A stretch of 64,000 nucleotides of DNA from Trebonia sp035571275. GTDB taxonomy: Bacteria > Actinomycetota > Actinomycetes > Streptosporangiales > Streptosporangiaceae. Each line of letters opens with the position of its first letter. Position 1 is the stretch's first letter. Shown in pieces: positions 36,170-45,326 of the stretch. The stretch covers positions 1 to 64,000 of the forward strand of contig DATMKQ010000298.1 in assembly GCA_035571275.1 (NCBI GenBank). Direction: 5' to 3'. The position numbers were made by a program, and so were the translations under genes. The notes under the pieces are model-generated. The model made no database searches and had not been told where the DNA came from. It worked only from the letters and a program-made list of their open reading frames with translations.

Positions 36170-36803
36170 GGACTACCGTGGTCGCAGATACGACCCTACC
36201 GTGATCGACCCGCAGAACCTCGGCGCTACGCGCGCCAAGTCGCGACAATACGGGCCTGGCGGCCGCGAGTTCTTCCGCGGCCGACTCGCCTTTGATCGCG
36301 AGGATCTGCCCGGATGGCTTCAGCACGCCCGCGGCCCAGCCGACGAGACGGTCAAGCGGCGCGACCGCTCGAGCGGTGGCGATGTCCGCCCGGATCACGC
36401 CGACCATCTCCTCCGCTCGGCCGCGTACCACGGTCGCGTTCGTCAGGCCAAGCCTCGCCACGCACTCGTCGAGGAAGACGGATCGCCGCAGCATCGGCTC
36501 AAGCAGGATTACCCGTACATTGGGCCGGAGCATGGCGAGCACCACCCCGGGCAGGCCAGCGCCCGAGCCTATGTCAACGAGCTCACCGTGCTCTGGCACA
36601 AGATCCGCTACCAGCGCGCAGTTCAGCAGGTGCCGGTCCCAGAGCCGGGACGTCTCACGGGGGCCGATCAAGCCCCGCGTCACGCCATCGGTCGCCAGCA
36701 GTTCCGCGAACCGCCGGGCCATATCCAGGGCCGAACCGAATACCTCGGTCGCCTCCACTGGAGGCGGCGGCAGCGCGGCCGACGCCGGACTTTCCGCCGC
36801 CAC
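36099..36803 (-). CDS. rsmG: 16S rRNA (guanine-N7) methyltransferase RsmG
   Basis: Methylates G527 (E. coli numbering) of 16S rRNA. The 234-residue class I SAM-dependent fold has GLIGPRETSRLWDRHLLNCA, the SAM loop VDIGSGAGLPGVVLAM, and the downstream TARAVAPLDRLVGWA and LAIKGESAAEEL motifs. The basic tail EEQAGAHRSRRGVA is typical. The start is GTG, nine bases after jag. Loss of this gene is a known cause of low-level streptomycin resistance in relatives. Confidence 0.93.
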   Translation of the reverse strand: MAAESPASAALPPPPVEATEVFGSALDMARRFAELLATDGVTRGLIGPRETSRLWDRHLLNCALVADLVPEHGELVDIGSGAGLPGVVLAMLRPNVRVILLEPMLRRSVFLDECVARLGLTNATVVRGRAEEMVGVIRADIATARAVAPLDRLVGWAAGVLKPSGQILAIKGESAAEELAAARPVLSRLGARSAEVLRVDHGRVVSATTVVRVVIGGRGREEQAGAHRSRRGVA

Positions 36804-36812
36804 AGTAGTGCC

Positions 36813-37559
36813 TCAGCCGACCGGGAACACCACGACGCGCCGGTTCGGCTCCTCGCCTTCCGACTCGCTGCGCAGTCCCGCGTTGGCAACCGCGTCATGG
36901 ATGATCTTGCGCTCAAACGGGGACATGGCACGGAGCTTCTTGGCCTCACCGGTGCGCGAGACCTCTGCCGCGATCGACCGTCCAAGCTCAGCGAGCTCGG
37001 ACCGGCGCCGCGCGCGGAACCCGCCGACGTCGAGCATCAGCCTGGCGCGCAAACCGGTCCTGCGGTGCACCGCCAGCCTGGTCAGCTCCTGCAGCGCCTC
37101 AAGAACCTCGCCGTCGTCGCCGACCAGCTCATCGAGGGTGGCGCCCACCACAGACACAACCGCACGGTCGCCTTCGACATCCATGTCGATGTCGCCGTCC
37201 AAGTCGGCGATGTCCAGCAACCCCTCGATATAGTCGGCGGCGATCTCGCCTTCTTCTTCGAGCGAGCTAAAATCGGCCTCGTCGTCAGCGTCCTCGTCGT
37301 CGTCCTCGGCCTCGTCAGCCTCGTCGTCGTCTTCCGCGTCGTCAGCCTCGTCGTCAACGTCAACGTCGTCGTCGTCCTCAGCTTCGTCAGCCTCGTCGTC
37401 AACGTCGTCAACGTCGTCGATATCCTCGTCGATGTCTTCGTCGTCAACAAGGTCCTCGTCGGCCACGCCGTCCAGCTCCTGCTCGTCTAGGCCAGCATTT
37501 CCCGTTGGCACAGACCAGCCGGCCACCGTGCCAAAGCCCTTGCCGGGATCATCCCCCAC
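36813..37559 (-). CDS. jag: RNA-binding protein Jag/KhpB with long acidic tract
   Basis: KH-R3H RNA-binding protein of the yidC operon, affecting cell-wall or translation processes. Residues 30-95 are a highly acidic tract of Asp/Glu/Val/Ala repeats. A type II KH domain (LLDIADLDGDIDMDVEG to ALQELTRLAVHRRTGL) follows, then the R3H domain (AMSPFERKIIHDAVANAGLRSESEGEEPNRRVVV, quoted in parts) with its Arg-x3-His-type RKIIH. The acidic region is longer than usual. The start is GTG, six bases after yidC. Confidence 0.9.
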   Translation of the reverse strand: MGDDPGKGFGTVAGWSVPTGNAGLDEQELDGVADEDLVDDEDIDEDIDDVDDVDDEADEAEDDDDVDVDDEADDAEDDDEADEAEDDDEDADDEADFSSLEEEGEIAADYIEGLLDIADLDGDIDMDVEGDRAVVSVVGATLDELVGDDGEVLEALQELTRLAVHRRTGLRARLMLDVGGFRARRRSELAELGRSIAAEVSRTGEAKKLRAMSPFERKIIHDAVANAGLRSESEGEEPNRRVVVFPVG

Positions 37560-37565
37560 AGTCGC

Positions 37566-38822
37566 TCACCTCTTGCCCGAACGCTTGCTGCGTGTCTGCC
37601 TGGTCGGCTGCTGCCGGACCGTCTTCGTCTGCGGAGCGGCGGGCACCTCTTCAGGCTCAGGCTTGGTCCTCCCCAGCCGCAAGAGCCCCCGCGCACCCCC
37701 GGTCGCCGGGGATGCGGGCGCACTCGGCGACGACGACCCGTTCGCGCTGGCCTTCGGAGCACTCGGCTTCGGCCCACTCGGCTTCGGAGCACCGGCCTTC
37801 TGAGCACTGGCCTTCGGGGTGCTTGCATTGGCCGCACTGGTCTTCGTCCCGGTGGTCCGGGCAGCGCTGGTCTTCGGAACGCTCGTCTTCGCAGTGCCAG
37901 CCTTCGGCACGGAATCTTGCGGTTCGTCTGTCTTGCCGGTTATGGCCGCTTTGACCGAGCTGCTTATCTTGCCAGTGTTGCTCTTGCCAGTAACACCCGT
38001 GTTGCCTGATGCCGCTTGCACCGCAGACGCACCTACCGTAGCGCTCCCCACCACGGGAAGGTTGCGGAACAGGATGTGCTGCTGCCCCAGCGTCCAGATG
38101 TTGGTGGTGACCCAGTAGATGACGAGGCCGAACTGCCAGTACAGACCGGTCAGCGCGAAGAACGGCGCGATGTACATCATGTACTTCTGCATGTTCGCGG
38201 CGGGGTTGTCCGGGTCGACCGGGCCCTGCTGCATCATGCCGCGGCGCGAGCTCTGCCGCATAGTCATGAACGTCGTGGACGCGCTGATCGCCACGAACAC
38301 CAGGATCACGATCCGCTGCGGCCACGTCTCACCGTGGATGGGGAAGAGGAACTTGTCCGCCAGCGACACGCCGAAAATGTGCGCGTTCAGCGCGCTCTGC
38401 ACGACCGGGACCGTAAGGCCGTACTTCGGAGCCTGCCCGGGCTGCCACTCGGAGATCGCCCGCAGGTTATAGAACAGCGCCCAGAACAGCGGCAGCTGTG
38501 CGACGAGCGGGAGACAGCCCCCCAGGGGGTTGATGCCGTTCTCCTTGTAGAACTTCATCGTCTCTTCGTTGAGGCGCTGTTTGTCGTTCTTGTACCGCTT
38601 GCGGAGCTCTTGCAGTTGCGGCATGTGCGACTGCATCTTCCGCTGCGACTTCACCTGCTTGACGAACAGCGGCACCATCAGCGCACGCATCAGCATCACG
38701 AGGAGGACGATGGTTAGGCCCCATGCCCACCCGCTCGAGGCGCCGAACGGCACCGAGAGCGCCGCGTGGATGCGCATGATCACCCACGCGACCGCCTCAA
38801 ACAGCGGGTTTAGAATGCTCAC
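37566..38822 (-). CDS. yidC: membrane protein insertase YidC
   Basis: Inserts and folds membrane proteins with or without Sec. The 418-residue product has about five membrane spans. The first is near residues 5-30, followed by the hydrophilic hairpin loop with ELRKRYKNDKQRLNEETMKFY and then NPLGGCLPLVAQLPLFWALFY. The C-terminal 110 residues are a repetitive Lys/Ala/Pro/Ser/Thr tail ending in basic residues, which in other YidC proteins contacts ribosomes. The start overlaps yidD by four bases. Confidence 0.94.
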   Translation of the reverse strand: MSILNPLFEAVAWVIMRIHAALSVPFGASSGWAWGLTIVLLVMLMRALMVPLFVKQVKSQRKMQSHMPQLQELRKRYKNDKQRLNEETMKFYKENGINPLGGCLPLVAQLPLFWALFYNLRAISEWQPGQAPKYGLTVPVVQSALNAHIFGVSLADKFLFPIHGETWPQRIVILVFVAISASTTFMTMRQSSRRGMMQQGPVDPDNPAANMQKYMMYIAPFFALTGLYWQFGLVIYWVTTNIWTLGQQHILFRNLPVVGSATVGASAVQAASGNTGVTGKSNTGKISSSVKAAITGKTDEPQDSVPKAGTAKTSVPKTSAARTTGTKTSAANASTPKASAQKAGAPKPSGPKPSAPKASANGSSSPSAPASPATGGARGLLRLGRTKPEPEEVPAAPQTKTVRQQPTRQTRSKRSGKR

Positions 38823-39100
38823 CTGATAACTCCTTGGGGCCTAGCCGGCACGGGATCATATCCGCCCGGGTTAAAAGGATGGCAACGGGCAAGCCGGCGT
38901 ACGGCCAGCCACAGTCCCCGTGCCGCGCCGTGCGCGCGCAACGCTTCCAGTGCGTATTCGCTGCATGAGGGGGCGAACCTGCACCGCGGACCGAGCAGTG
39001 GGCTCAGGAACCGGCGGTAGCCGATCACAGGGACTATGAGCACCCGAGCCGGCAATGTCGGCACGGCTACCTCTGTCAACCTCGTCTCCGACGCGCTCAT
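38819..39100 (-). CDS. yidD: membrane protein insertion efficiency factor YidD
   Basis: A small amphipathic protein helping YidC-dependent insertion. The 93-residue product contains the hallmark block GYRRFLSPLLGPRCRFAPSC, then SEYALEALRAHGA and RCHPFNPGGYDPVP, with three conserved cysteines. It is coupled by four-base overlaps to rnpA upstream and yidC downstream. Confidence 0.94.
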   Translation of the reverse strand: MSASETRLTEVAVPTLPARVLIVPVIGYRRFLSPLLGPRCRFAPSCSEYALEALRAHGAARGLWLAVRRLARCHPFNPGGYDPVPARPQGVIR

Positions 39101-39480
39101 TCCTTTTGCAGCGCCCCAACCTGCCGCCTGAGCAGTCGTTCGATAACCAGGTCAAGATCGGCGGCGAGATCCGCCTGGCGTGCGCCCGCGGCCGCTGGAT
39201 GGGCGCGCAGTACGAGCAGGCAACCCCCCGGGAGCGAGGCGAGACGCCTGCGCATCAGTTCCCGGAGCCGTCGCTTCACCCGATTACGAACCACCGCCGA
39301 GCCAACCGCACGGCTGACAATAAAGCCTACCTTTGCCGGGTCACCGGAGCGTACCGCTCCGTAAGAGCCGGAGGGCAGCAGCAAGTGACCCGCGACCACG
39401 GATCCGCCCGCTCGGCGGCCCGCTCGCAGCGCCAGCCTGAACTCCGCTGGGCGTCTCATCCGCGACTGCTGCGGCAGCAC
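39097..39480 (-). CDS. rnpA: ribonuclease P protein component
   Basis: Protein subunit of RNase P for tRNA 5' processing. The 127-residue product begins MLPQQSRMRRPAEF. The RNR motif lies in VGSAVVRNRVKRRLREL (59-75), with the C-terminal ALQKE. GTG 39480 follows AGGAGG at the usual distance; the GTG one codon earlier is equally possible. The frame is open further upstream, but that is rpmH territory. Confidence 0.94.
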   Translation of the reverse strand: MLPQQSRMRRPAEFRLALRAGRRAGGSVVAGHLLLPSGSYGAVRSGDPAKVGFIVSRAVGSAVVRNRVKRRLRELMRRRLASLPGGCLLVLRAHPAAAGARQADLAADLDLVIERLLRRQVGALQKE

Positions 39481-39533
39481 CACACCTCCTGCGCAGCCTG
39501 GCGTGCCAGCGTCTGGCGGCGGCGACAGCCGCG

Positions 39534-39671
39534 TCAGGCGCTCAGCTTCGCGCGGCCCTTGTTGCGGCGTGCGGCGAGGACGGCCCGGCCAGCCCGGGTG
39601 CGCATCCGCAGCCGAAAACCATGGACCTTCGCCCGCCGACGGTTGTTCGGCTGGAACGTACGCTTGCTCAC
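39534..39671 (-). CDS. rpmH: 50S ribosomal protein L34
   Basis: 45 residues beginning MSKRTFQPNNRRRAKVHGFR, with RMRTRAGRAVLAARRNKGR. This is the complete L34 sequence, too short for most ORF callers. GTG start. It heads the leftward rpmH-rnpA-yidD-yidC-jag-rsmG-parA unit, divergent from dnaA. Confidence 0.97.
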   Translation of the reverse strand: MSKRTFQPNNRRRAKVHGFRLRMRTRAGRAVLAARRNKGRAKLSA

Positions 39672-40214
39672 TGGGGCTCCAGGTGCAGTTCTGATCTGTG
39701 AAGAAAAAAGGGCCAGACATCGCCGCGCGCCCGCTCAGCCGGGCTCCGGCCCTGGGCCGCCGCGGACGCAAGCTCAGCCTGTTAACGGTAAGGGTGATGC
39801 AAGCACAGGTCAAACCGGGCCGCCAGCACACTTCCACGCACCTCCGTGCGACGACACCGATCGGCCCAGCGCCTGCCCGGTTCTCCGCGAAACGTGTCAA
39901 AGACGGCTAACCGACCTGCCCCTAACCGGGTCTACCATCATCTAACACCGCGGTTTCCTGAACGCATCCCGCCCCGGCGACTTAGGCTGTGGAAAATCAA
40001 TGTCCGCCGAACTGTCCGATTCGGACAGGCGGCGGCTACGGGAGGGAAACGGGAGGGGAAACCGCGGCTCAGCGGCCGTGGTACGCACCTGGTGCGCCGA
40101 TGGCAGGCATGGTCTGCCCGACGCGACACGTGCACACCTTGTGGACCATCCTGTGGACAACGGGCCTGGTTGCGGCCATGCTCTGCACGACAGCTAGGCG
40201 AGGGGAGCCCATCA
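39672..40214. promoter_or_regulatory. rpmH-dnaA divergent promoter region with DnaA-box-like sites
   Basis: A 543-base spacer with no gene I can support. TGTGGACAA (40152-40160) is an 8/9 DnaA box, and TGTGGACCA (40140-40148) and a CTGTGGAAAA near 39987 are weaker. Their position just upstream of dnaA suggests autoregulation. Promoter boxes are not clear. Confidence 0.6.
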
Positions 40215-41774
40215 GTGAGTGATACAGACCTCGCAGATGTGTGGGCACGGTCATTGGAAGAGCTCGCCAAGCTCCCAGTCCAGCCGAGCCAGCTGGCCTG
40301 GCTCAAGCTCACCCGGCCGCTCGGGCTCGTCGAGAACACGGCGCTGATCGCCACGCCGAACGAGTTCGTCAAGGAGCAACTCGAGACCCGGCTGAGCCCG
40401 CTGGTCACGCAGGCGCTCACCCGGGTGCTCGGCCGGCCCGTCCGGCTCGCCGTCACGGTGGACAAGAGCTTCGAACCCGAGCCGCCGGCTGCTCCCGTAT
40501 CGCCGCTGGGGGGCGGGGCGGTCCAGCCACCGCCGACCGACCGGCACCCGCTCGACACGCCGTCGGCACACGACGGCCGCCCGCTCGGGGCGGCGGGCGT
40601 CCCGGGCGTCCCGGGCGTGCCGGGCGTACTAGGCAGGCCGCAGATGTCCCAGGGCGAGGACGGGCCGCCACAGTCGGCGGGCGAGGCGGCGCGACCGCAT
40701 CAGCCGGACCAGGCCGGGCCGACGCCGCGGCTCACCTCGGCCAGGCTCAACTCGAAGTACACATTCGAGACCTTCGTCATCGGCTCGAGCAACCGGTTCG
40801 CGCACGCGGCCGCCGTCGCGGTAGCGGAGGCACCGGCGAAGGCCTACAACCCGCTGTTCATCTACGGCGACTCCGGGCTGGGCAAGACCCACTTGCTGCA
40901 CGCCATCGGTCACTACGCGCAGACGCTGTACAACGGGCTGAAGGTCAGGTACGTGAGCTCCGAGGAGTTCACCAACGACTTCATCAACATGATCAGGGAT
41001 GGCAAGCAGGACGGGTTCCGCCGCCGCTACCGCGATGTAGACGTGCTGCTCGTCGACGACATCCAGTTCCTGGAGAACAAGGAAGGGACTCAGGAGGAGT
41101 TCTTCCACACTTTTAACACCCTCCACAACGCCAGCAAGCAGATCGTCATCTCGAGCGACCGCGCTCCCAAGCGCCTGGTCACCTTGGAGGACAGGCTGCG
41201 CAGCCGGTTCGAATGGGGGTTGCTGACCGACGTGCAGCCGCCCGAACTCGAGACCCGCATCGCCATCTTGCGCAAGAAGGCGATCCAGGAAGGCCTTAAT
41301 GCCCCCGCGGACGTCCTGGAGTACATCGCCAGCCGGATCTCCACAAATATCAGGGAACTCGAGGGAGCGCTGATCCGGGTCACGGCGTTCGCCAGCCTCA
41401 ACCGCCAGGGCGTCGATCTGCAGCTGGCCGAGATCGTGCTGAAGGACCTCATCCCCGAGGCGCAGGGCCCGCAGATCAACGCGGCGACGATCATGGGGCA
41501 GACCGCCGCGTACTTCGGCCTTTCGATCGAGGACCTGTGCGGCACGAGCAGGTCGCGGGTGCTGGTGACCGCCAGGCACATCGCTATGTACTTGTGCCGG
41601 GAACTGACCGACCTGTCGCTGCCCAAGATCGGCCAGCAGTTCGGCGGCCGCGATCACACGACGGTCATCAACGCGGACCGCAAGATCCGCTCGCTCATGG
41701 CCGAACGCCGCTCGATCTACACCCAGGTAACCGAGCTAACCAACCGCATCAAGCAGCAGGCGAGAGCAGGATGA
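40215..41774 (+). CDS. dnaA: chromosomal replication initiator DnaA
   Basis: Binds DnaA boxes and melts oriC. The 519-residue product starts GTG with AGGGGAG upstream. Domain I covers about residues 1-85. Domain II is Pro/Gly-rich with a GVPGVPGVPGV repeat. The AAA+ domain has FVIGSSNRFAHAA, Walker A GDSGLGKT, Walker B LLVDDIQF and sensor RLRSRFEWGL. Domain IV contains the DnaA signature QFGGRDHTTVINA. The 2 kb around it hold the likely oriC. Confidence 0.97.
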   Translation: MSDTDLADVWARSLEELAKLPVQPSQLAWLKLTRPLGLVENTALIATPNEFVKEQLETRLSPLVTQALTRVLGRPVRLAVTVDKSFEPEPPAAPVSPLGGGAVQPPPTDRHPLDTPSAHDGRPLGAAGVPGVPGVPGVLGRPQMSQGEDGPPQSAGEAARPHQPDQAGPTPRLTSARLNSKYTFETFVIGSSNRFAHAAAVAVAEAPAKAYNPLFIYGDSGLGKTHLLHAIGHYAQTLYNGLKVRYVSSEEFTNDFINMIRDGKQDGFRRRYRDVDVLLVDDIQFLENKEGTQEEFFHTFNTLHNASKQIVISSDRAPKRLVTLEDRLRSRFEWGLLTDVQPPELETRIAILRKKAIQEGLNAPADVLEYIASRISTNIRELEGALIRVTAFASLNRQGVDLQLAEIVLKDLIPEAQGPQINAATIMGQTAAYFGLSIEDLCGTSRSRVLVTARHIAMYLCRELTDLSLPKIGQQFGGRDHTTVINADRKIRSLMAERRSIYTQVTELTNRIKQQARAG

Positions 41775-42282
41775 GGATGGACAAGCCTTCGAGCGCGGCC
41801 AGCAGGGAGAGCGGGTTAAATCCCCCGCGAGCCAAAGGGCCGCCCCGCCGTCATGAGTGAGGAGCGAGCGAGCAAAGCTCGTGAGCCACGAGCGATGACG
41901 GCGGACTCCGGCGGCCCGGAGGCGAGCGGGACAGCAGAGTACACAGCTTGTGGATAACACTGTGGAACGGCTAGGGAGAACCGGGGGACAATACGTGGGT
42001 AAGACCGGGATAGCAGCGAACCGTGCACAGCACCCGCTCGCGCGTCCCCGCGCCGGCCACACCTACTGTGCACAAAGAAACGGCGCTGACCTGACGAAAC
42101 GGCCGTATCCCCAGTTTCCACGGCCACTATGACTACGACGATCTTCTAACTAAAGAAAAGCCGAAAACACTAGGTTCGCGGCCCGGCTGGGGATGCGCCG
42201 TCGCCACGGACATCCCCGCTCGGGGGAAAGCACAAACATCCCGGCGGGCCGATTGGCCGCCGAAACCGGCAGGAGGCAATTC
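41775..42282. promoter_or_regulatory. dnaA-dnaN intergenic region, likely oriC
   Basis: A 508-base non-coding spacer in the position of oriC in most actinobacteria. It holds one perfect DnaA box TGTGGATAA (41949-41957). Weaker ones are TGTGGAACG (41961-41969) and TGTGCACAA (near 42067), and TTTCCACGG lies at 42115-42123. An AT-richer stretch at 42128-42172 could be the unwinding element. The number of good boxes is low compared with Streptomyces. Confidence 0.7.
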
Positions 42283-43404
42283 GTGAAGCTCCAGGTTGAG
42301 CGTGACCCGCTCGCAGATGCCGTAGCGTGGACCGCCCGCGCGCTGCCCGCGCGCCCCACAGCGCCGGTGCTGGCCGGTATGCGGCTGCAGGCAGGCAGCG
42401 AACTGGTCCTGTCGACCTTCGACTATGAGGTTTCCGCGCAGGCCACGATCCCCGTGGCGGCTGACGAGCCCGGCACGGTGCTGGTGTCCGGCCGACTGCT
42501 CGCCGAGATCGTGCGCAGCCTGCCCGCCAAGCCCGTCGACCTGTCCACCGATGGCACCAGGACCACCCTGCGCTGCGGCAGCGCCACGTTCACCCTGATG
42601 CTGTTGCCGGTCGAGGAGTACCCGACGCTGCCGGACATGCCGGAGACCACCGGCAAGGTCGGCGCCGACACGTTCTCCTCGGCGATCAGCCAGGTCGCTA
42701 TCGCCGCGGGGCGCGACGACACGTTGCCCGCGCTGACCGGGATCCGCGTCGAGATCGCCGAGGACACGCTGACCCTGGTCGCCACCGACCGCTACCGGCT
42801 CGCCGTCAGGGAACTGCGGTGGACGCCCGTGGTGCCGGGGCTGAACACCGCCGTGCTCGTGCCCGCCCGCGTGCTCTCCGACACCGCCCGGGCGATGACT
42901 AGCGGCGCCGAGGTCTCGGTCGCGCTGGCCGCCGCGGAGGGCAACGGCAACGACGGCATCATCGGCTTCGAGGGTGCGGGGCGCAAGACCACCACGCGGC
43001 TGCTGTCGGGCGAATACCCGAGGTACCAGACGTTGCTCCCCAGCGAGTTCTCCGCGGTCGCGGAACTGCCCGTCGCGCCGTTGGCCGAGGCGGTCAAACG
43101 AGTGGCGCTCGTCGCCGAGCGGAACACCCCGGTCCGCCTCTCCTTCACCGCGGGCGAGGTGCTGCTCGAAGCCGGGACCGGTGACGAAGCACAGGCGAGC
43201 GAGGCGATCGGCGCGTCCTACGACGGAGACGACATGCAGATCGCGTTCAACCCGCAGTACCTGCTGGACGGCATCGGCGCCATCGACTCCGACACGGCGA
43301 GGATCTCGTTCACCACGCCGACCAGGCCGGCCGTTATCACCGGCAAGGGCGAGGCGCAGCCGGATTACCGGTATGTGCTGATGCCGATTCGTTCGGCCGG
43401 TTAG
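42283..43404 (+). CDS. dnaN: DNA polymerase III beta sliding clamp
   Basis: Ring-shaped processivity clamp. The 373-residue product with three similar domains starts GTG (MKLQVERDPLADAVAWTAR), with AGGAGG seven bases upstream. Features include FTLMLLPVEEYPTLPDM, TDRYRLAVREL (domain 2) and the C-terminal YRYVLMPIRSAG, where the VLMPIR end is the conserved clamp terminus. It sits 23 bases before recF. Confidence 0.96.
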   Translation: MKLQVERDPLADAVAWTARALPARPTAPVLAGMRLQAGSELVLSTFDYEVSAQATIPVAADEPGTVLVSGRLLAEIVRSLPAKPVDLSTDGTRTTLRCGSATFTLMLLPVEEYPTLPDMPETTGKVGADTFSSAISQVAIAAGRDDTLPALTGIRVEIAEDTLTLVATDRYRLAVRELRWTPVVPGLNTAVLVPARVLSDTARAMTSGAEVSVALAAAEGNGNDGIIGFEGAGRKTTTRLLSGEYPRYQTLLPSEFSAVAELPVAPLAEAVKRVALVAERNTPVRLSFTAGEVLLEAGTGDEAQASEAIGASYDGDDMQIAFNPQYLLDGIGAIDSDTARISFTTPTRPAVITGKGEAQPDYRYVLMPIRSAG

Positions 43405-43427
43405 GTCAAGCCACTACGCTCGAAGAT

Positions 43428-44765
43428 GTGCATCTCACCCGGTTGGCGCTGACGGACTTTCGCTCGTATCCGAGCGTCGACCTGGCGCTCGGCCCCGGGG
43501 TGACCATCTTCAGCGGGCCGAACGGCGAGGGGAAAACCAACCTGGTCGAGGCAGTCGGCTACGTGGCGACGCTGGCTAGCCATCGCGTCGCCCACGACGC
43601 TCCGCTGATCAGGCAGGGCGCCGAGCGTGCCATCGTCCGCGCGAACGTGCACGGGGCGGTCAGCGACACGCTCATCGAGATCGAGCTCAACCCGGGCCGG
43701 GCGAATCGGGTCCGGCTCAACCGCGCGCCGGTCACCAAGCCCCGCGAGGTCCTGGGCCTGCTGCGCACGGTGCTGTTCGCACCCGAGGACCTGGCCCTGG
43801 TCAAAGGCGACCCAGGCGAACGTCGACGGTTCCTCGACGACCTGCTCGTGGCGATGGCCCCGCGGTACGCCGGGATCCGCGCCGACTATGACCGGGTGCT
43901 CCGGCAGCGCACGGCGCTGCTGAAGTCGGCGGGTCACTCCCGGGTTTCCGGGGGGTTGAAGGGGGGGCATCCCCCCGCGCCCCCCGATAGAACCGGTAGG
44001 AGCAGCTCCCGCGAGACGGTGATGAGCACCCTCGACGTGTGGGACGCGCACCTGGCGCGCGCTGGCGCGGAGCTGCTTGTCGCCAGGGAGCATCTCGTGA
44101 CCGCGCTCCGGCCGCACGTGGAAAGCGCGTACTCCGCGGTGGCCGGGGAGCGCGGGCCGGCCACCATCGAGTACCGGCGGTCGTTCGGGGCAGCCACGAC
44201 CCTCCGTTCGGGGCAACAGGGCGACGAGCCTGACAGCGACGGAGCAGCGGCGAGCGGCGAGGACCCGAGCGCCCGGGGCGGGACCGGCCACGCCGACCGG
44301 GTGCGGGACACGGCCGCCGCGCTCCGTGCGGCGCTCGCCGAGGTCAGGGACAGCGAACTGGACCGCGGCGTGTGCCTGGCCGGGCCGCATCGCGACGAAC
44401 TCGAGCTCGGGGTCCGCGGGATGCCCGCGCGCGGCTACGCGAGCCACGGCGAGTCGTGGTCGCTGGCGCTGGCGCTGCGGCTGGCCAGCTTTGACCTGTT
44501 GCGAGGCGGCCCAGGGCGGGAGGACCCGGTGCTGATCCTCGACGACGTGTTCGCCGAGCTCGACGCCGGCCGCAGGGACCGGCTCGCCGGCCTGGTGGCG
44601 GGCGCGGAGCAGGTACTCGTCACGGCCGCGGTGCCCGCCGACGTGCCGCTGGTGCTGGCCGGGGCCCGCTTTACCGTGGCCGCCGGCGCGCTTCATCCTC
44701 CTGTGGGCACCGGCCAGCTGGATCCTCCTGTTGGCACCGACCAGCCGGCCAGCCGTGCGCCCTGA
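43428..44765 (+). CDS. recF: DNA replication and repair protein RecF
   Basis: SMC/ABC-type ATPase that loads RecA at gaps. Walker A is FSGPNGEGKTNL (near residues 28-39), the ABC signature SHGESWSLALALRL, and Walker B DPVLILDDVFAELD. At 445 residues it is ~70 longer than usual because of two low-complexity insertions (about 165-195 and 260-290) and a C-terminal tail with a VGTGQLDPPVGTDQ repeat. The first insertion contains a 7-G/6-C inverted repeat. The start is GTG. Confidence 0.94.
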   Translation: MHLTRLALTDFRSYPSVDLALGPGVTIFSGPNGEGKTNLVEAVGYVATLASHRVAHDAPLIRQGAERAIVRANVHGAVSDTLIEIELNPGRANRVRLNRAPVTKPREVLGLLRTVLFAPEDLALVKGDPGERRRFLDDLLVAMAPRYAGIRADYDRVLRQRTALLKSAGHSRVSGGLKGGHPPAPPDRTGRSSSRETVMSTLDVWDAHLARAGAELLVAREHLVTALRPHVESAYSAVAGERGPATIEYRRSFGAATTLRSGQQGDEPDSDGAAASGEDPSARGGTGHADRVRDTAAALRAALAEVRDSELDRGVCLAGPHRDELELGVRGMPARGYASHGESWSLALALRLASFDLLRGGPGREDPVLILDDVFAELDAGRRDRLAGLVAGAEQVLVTAAVPADVPLVLAGARFTVAAGALHPPVGTGQLDPPVGTDQPASRAP

Positions 44766-45291
44766 ACCGGACCGGGTAAGGCTGGCCACCGAGGCGCTGG
44801 CGCGGGCCAGAGCAGATGCCTGGGCCCGCGGGGACCGCCCCCAAGCAGGGAATAACCTGACTGGTCACGGTGTTTCAAAAGAAGATTCGTCCGAACGAAC
44901 CGGCGTGACCGCCGACAGCCAGCTCCCCCCTTCCTGGTCGGCCCGCCCGCACCGGGATGATCCACAGCCGCTCAACGCAGCCGTGGACGGCCTGCTCTCG
45001 ACCCGAGGCTGGCAGCAGCGAGCAGCGGTAGGCGGGATCTTCGGCAAATGGCCGGAAATAGTCGGCCCCCAGTTGGCGGCCCACACGCAGCCCGACTCCT
45101 TCGACGACGGCGAGCTGACACTGTCAGCAGACTCCGACGCTTGGGCCGCTCAGCTCCGCTTGCTGACCCCGCAACTGCTGAACCGCCTGGCCGACGAGCT
45201 AGGCGTTGGCACCGTCCGCCGCATCAACGTCCGCGGCCCCTCCCGTCACAGGCCCGACCGAGGTGCAAGAGGAAAGCGAGCCCCGCGGTGA
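44755..45291 (+). CDS. DUF721 (DciA-like) family protein
   Basis: 178 residues from GTG 44755, overlapping recF by 11 bases; TTG 44731 is an alternative. The DUF721 domain lies in the second half: LLSTRGWQQRAAVGGIFGKWPEIVG, ELTLSADSDAWAAQLRLL and ADELGVGTVRRINVRGP, given in parts. DciA proteins load or activate DnaB in bacteria lacking DnaC, which suits the recF-gyrB position. The N-terminal ~80 residues are unstructured. Confidence 0.87.
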   Translation: MRPEPDRVRLATEALARARADAWARGDRPQAGNNLTGHGVSKEDSSERTGVTADSQLPPSWSARPHRDDPQPLNAAVDGLLSTRGWQQRAAVGGIFGKWPEIVGPQLAAHTQPDSFDDGELTLSADSDAWAAQLRLLTPQLLNRLADELGVGTVRRINVRGPSRHRPDRGARGKRAPR

Positions 45292-45326
45292 AGCGAGCTC
45301 CGCGGTCCCTCCAGCCCCAAAGGGAA

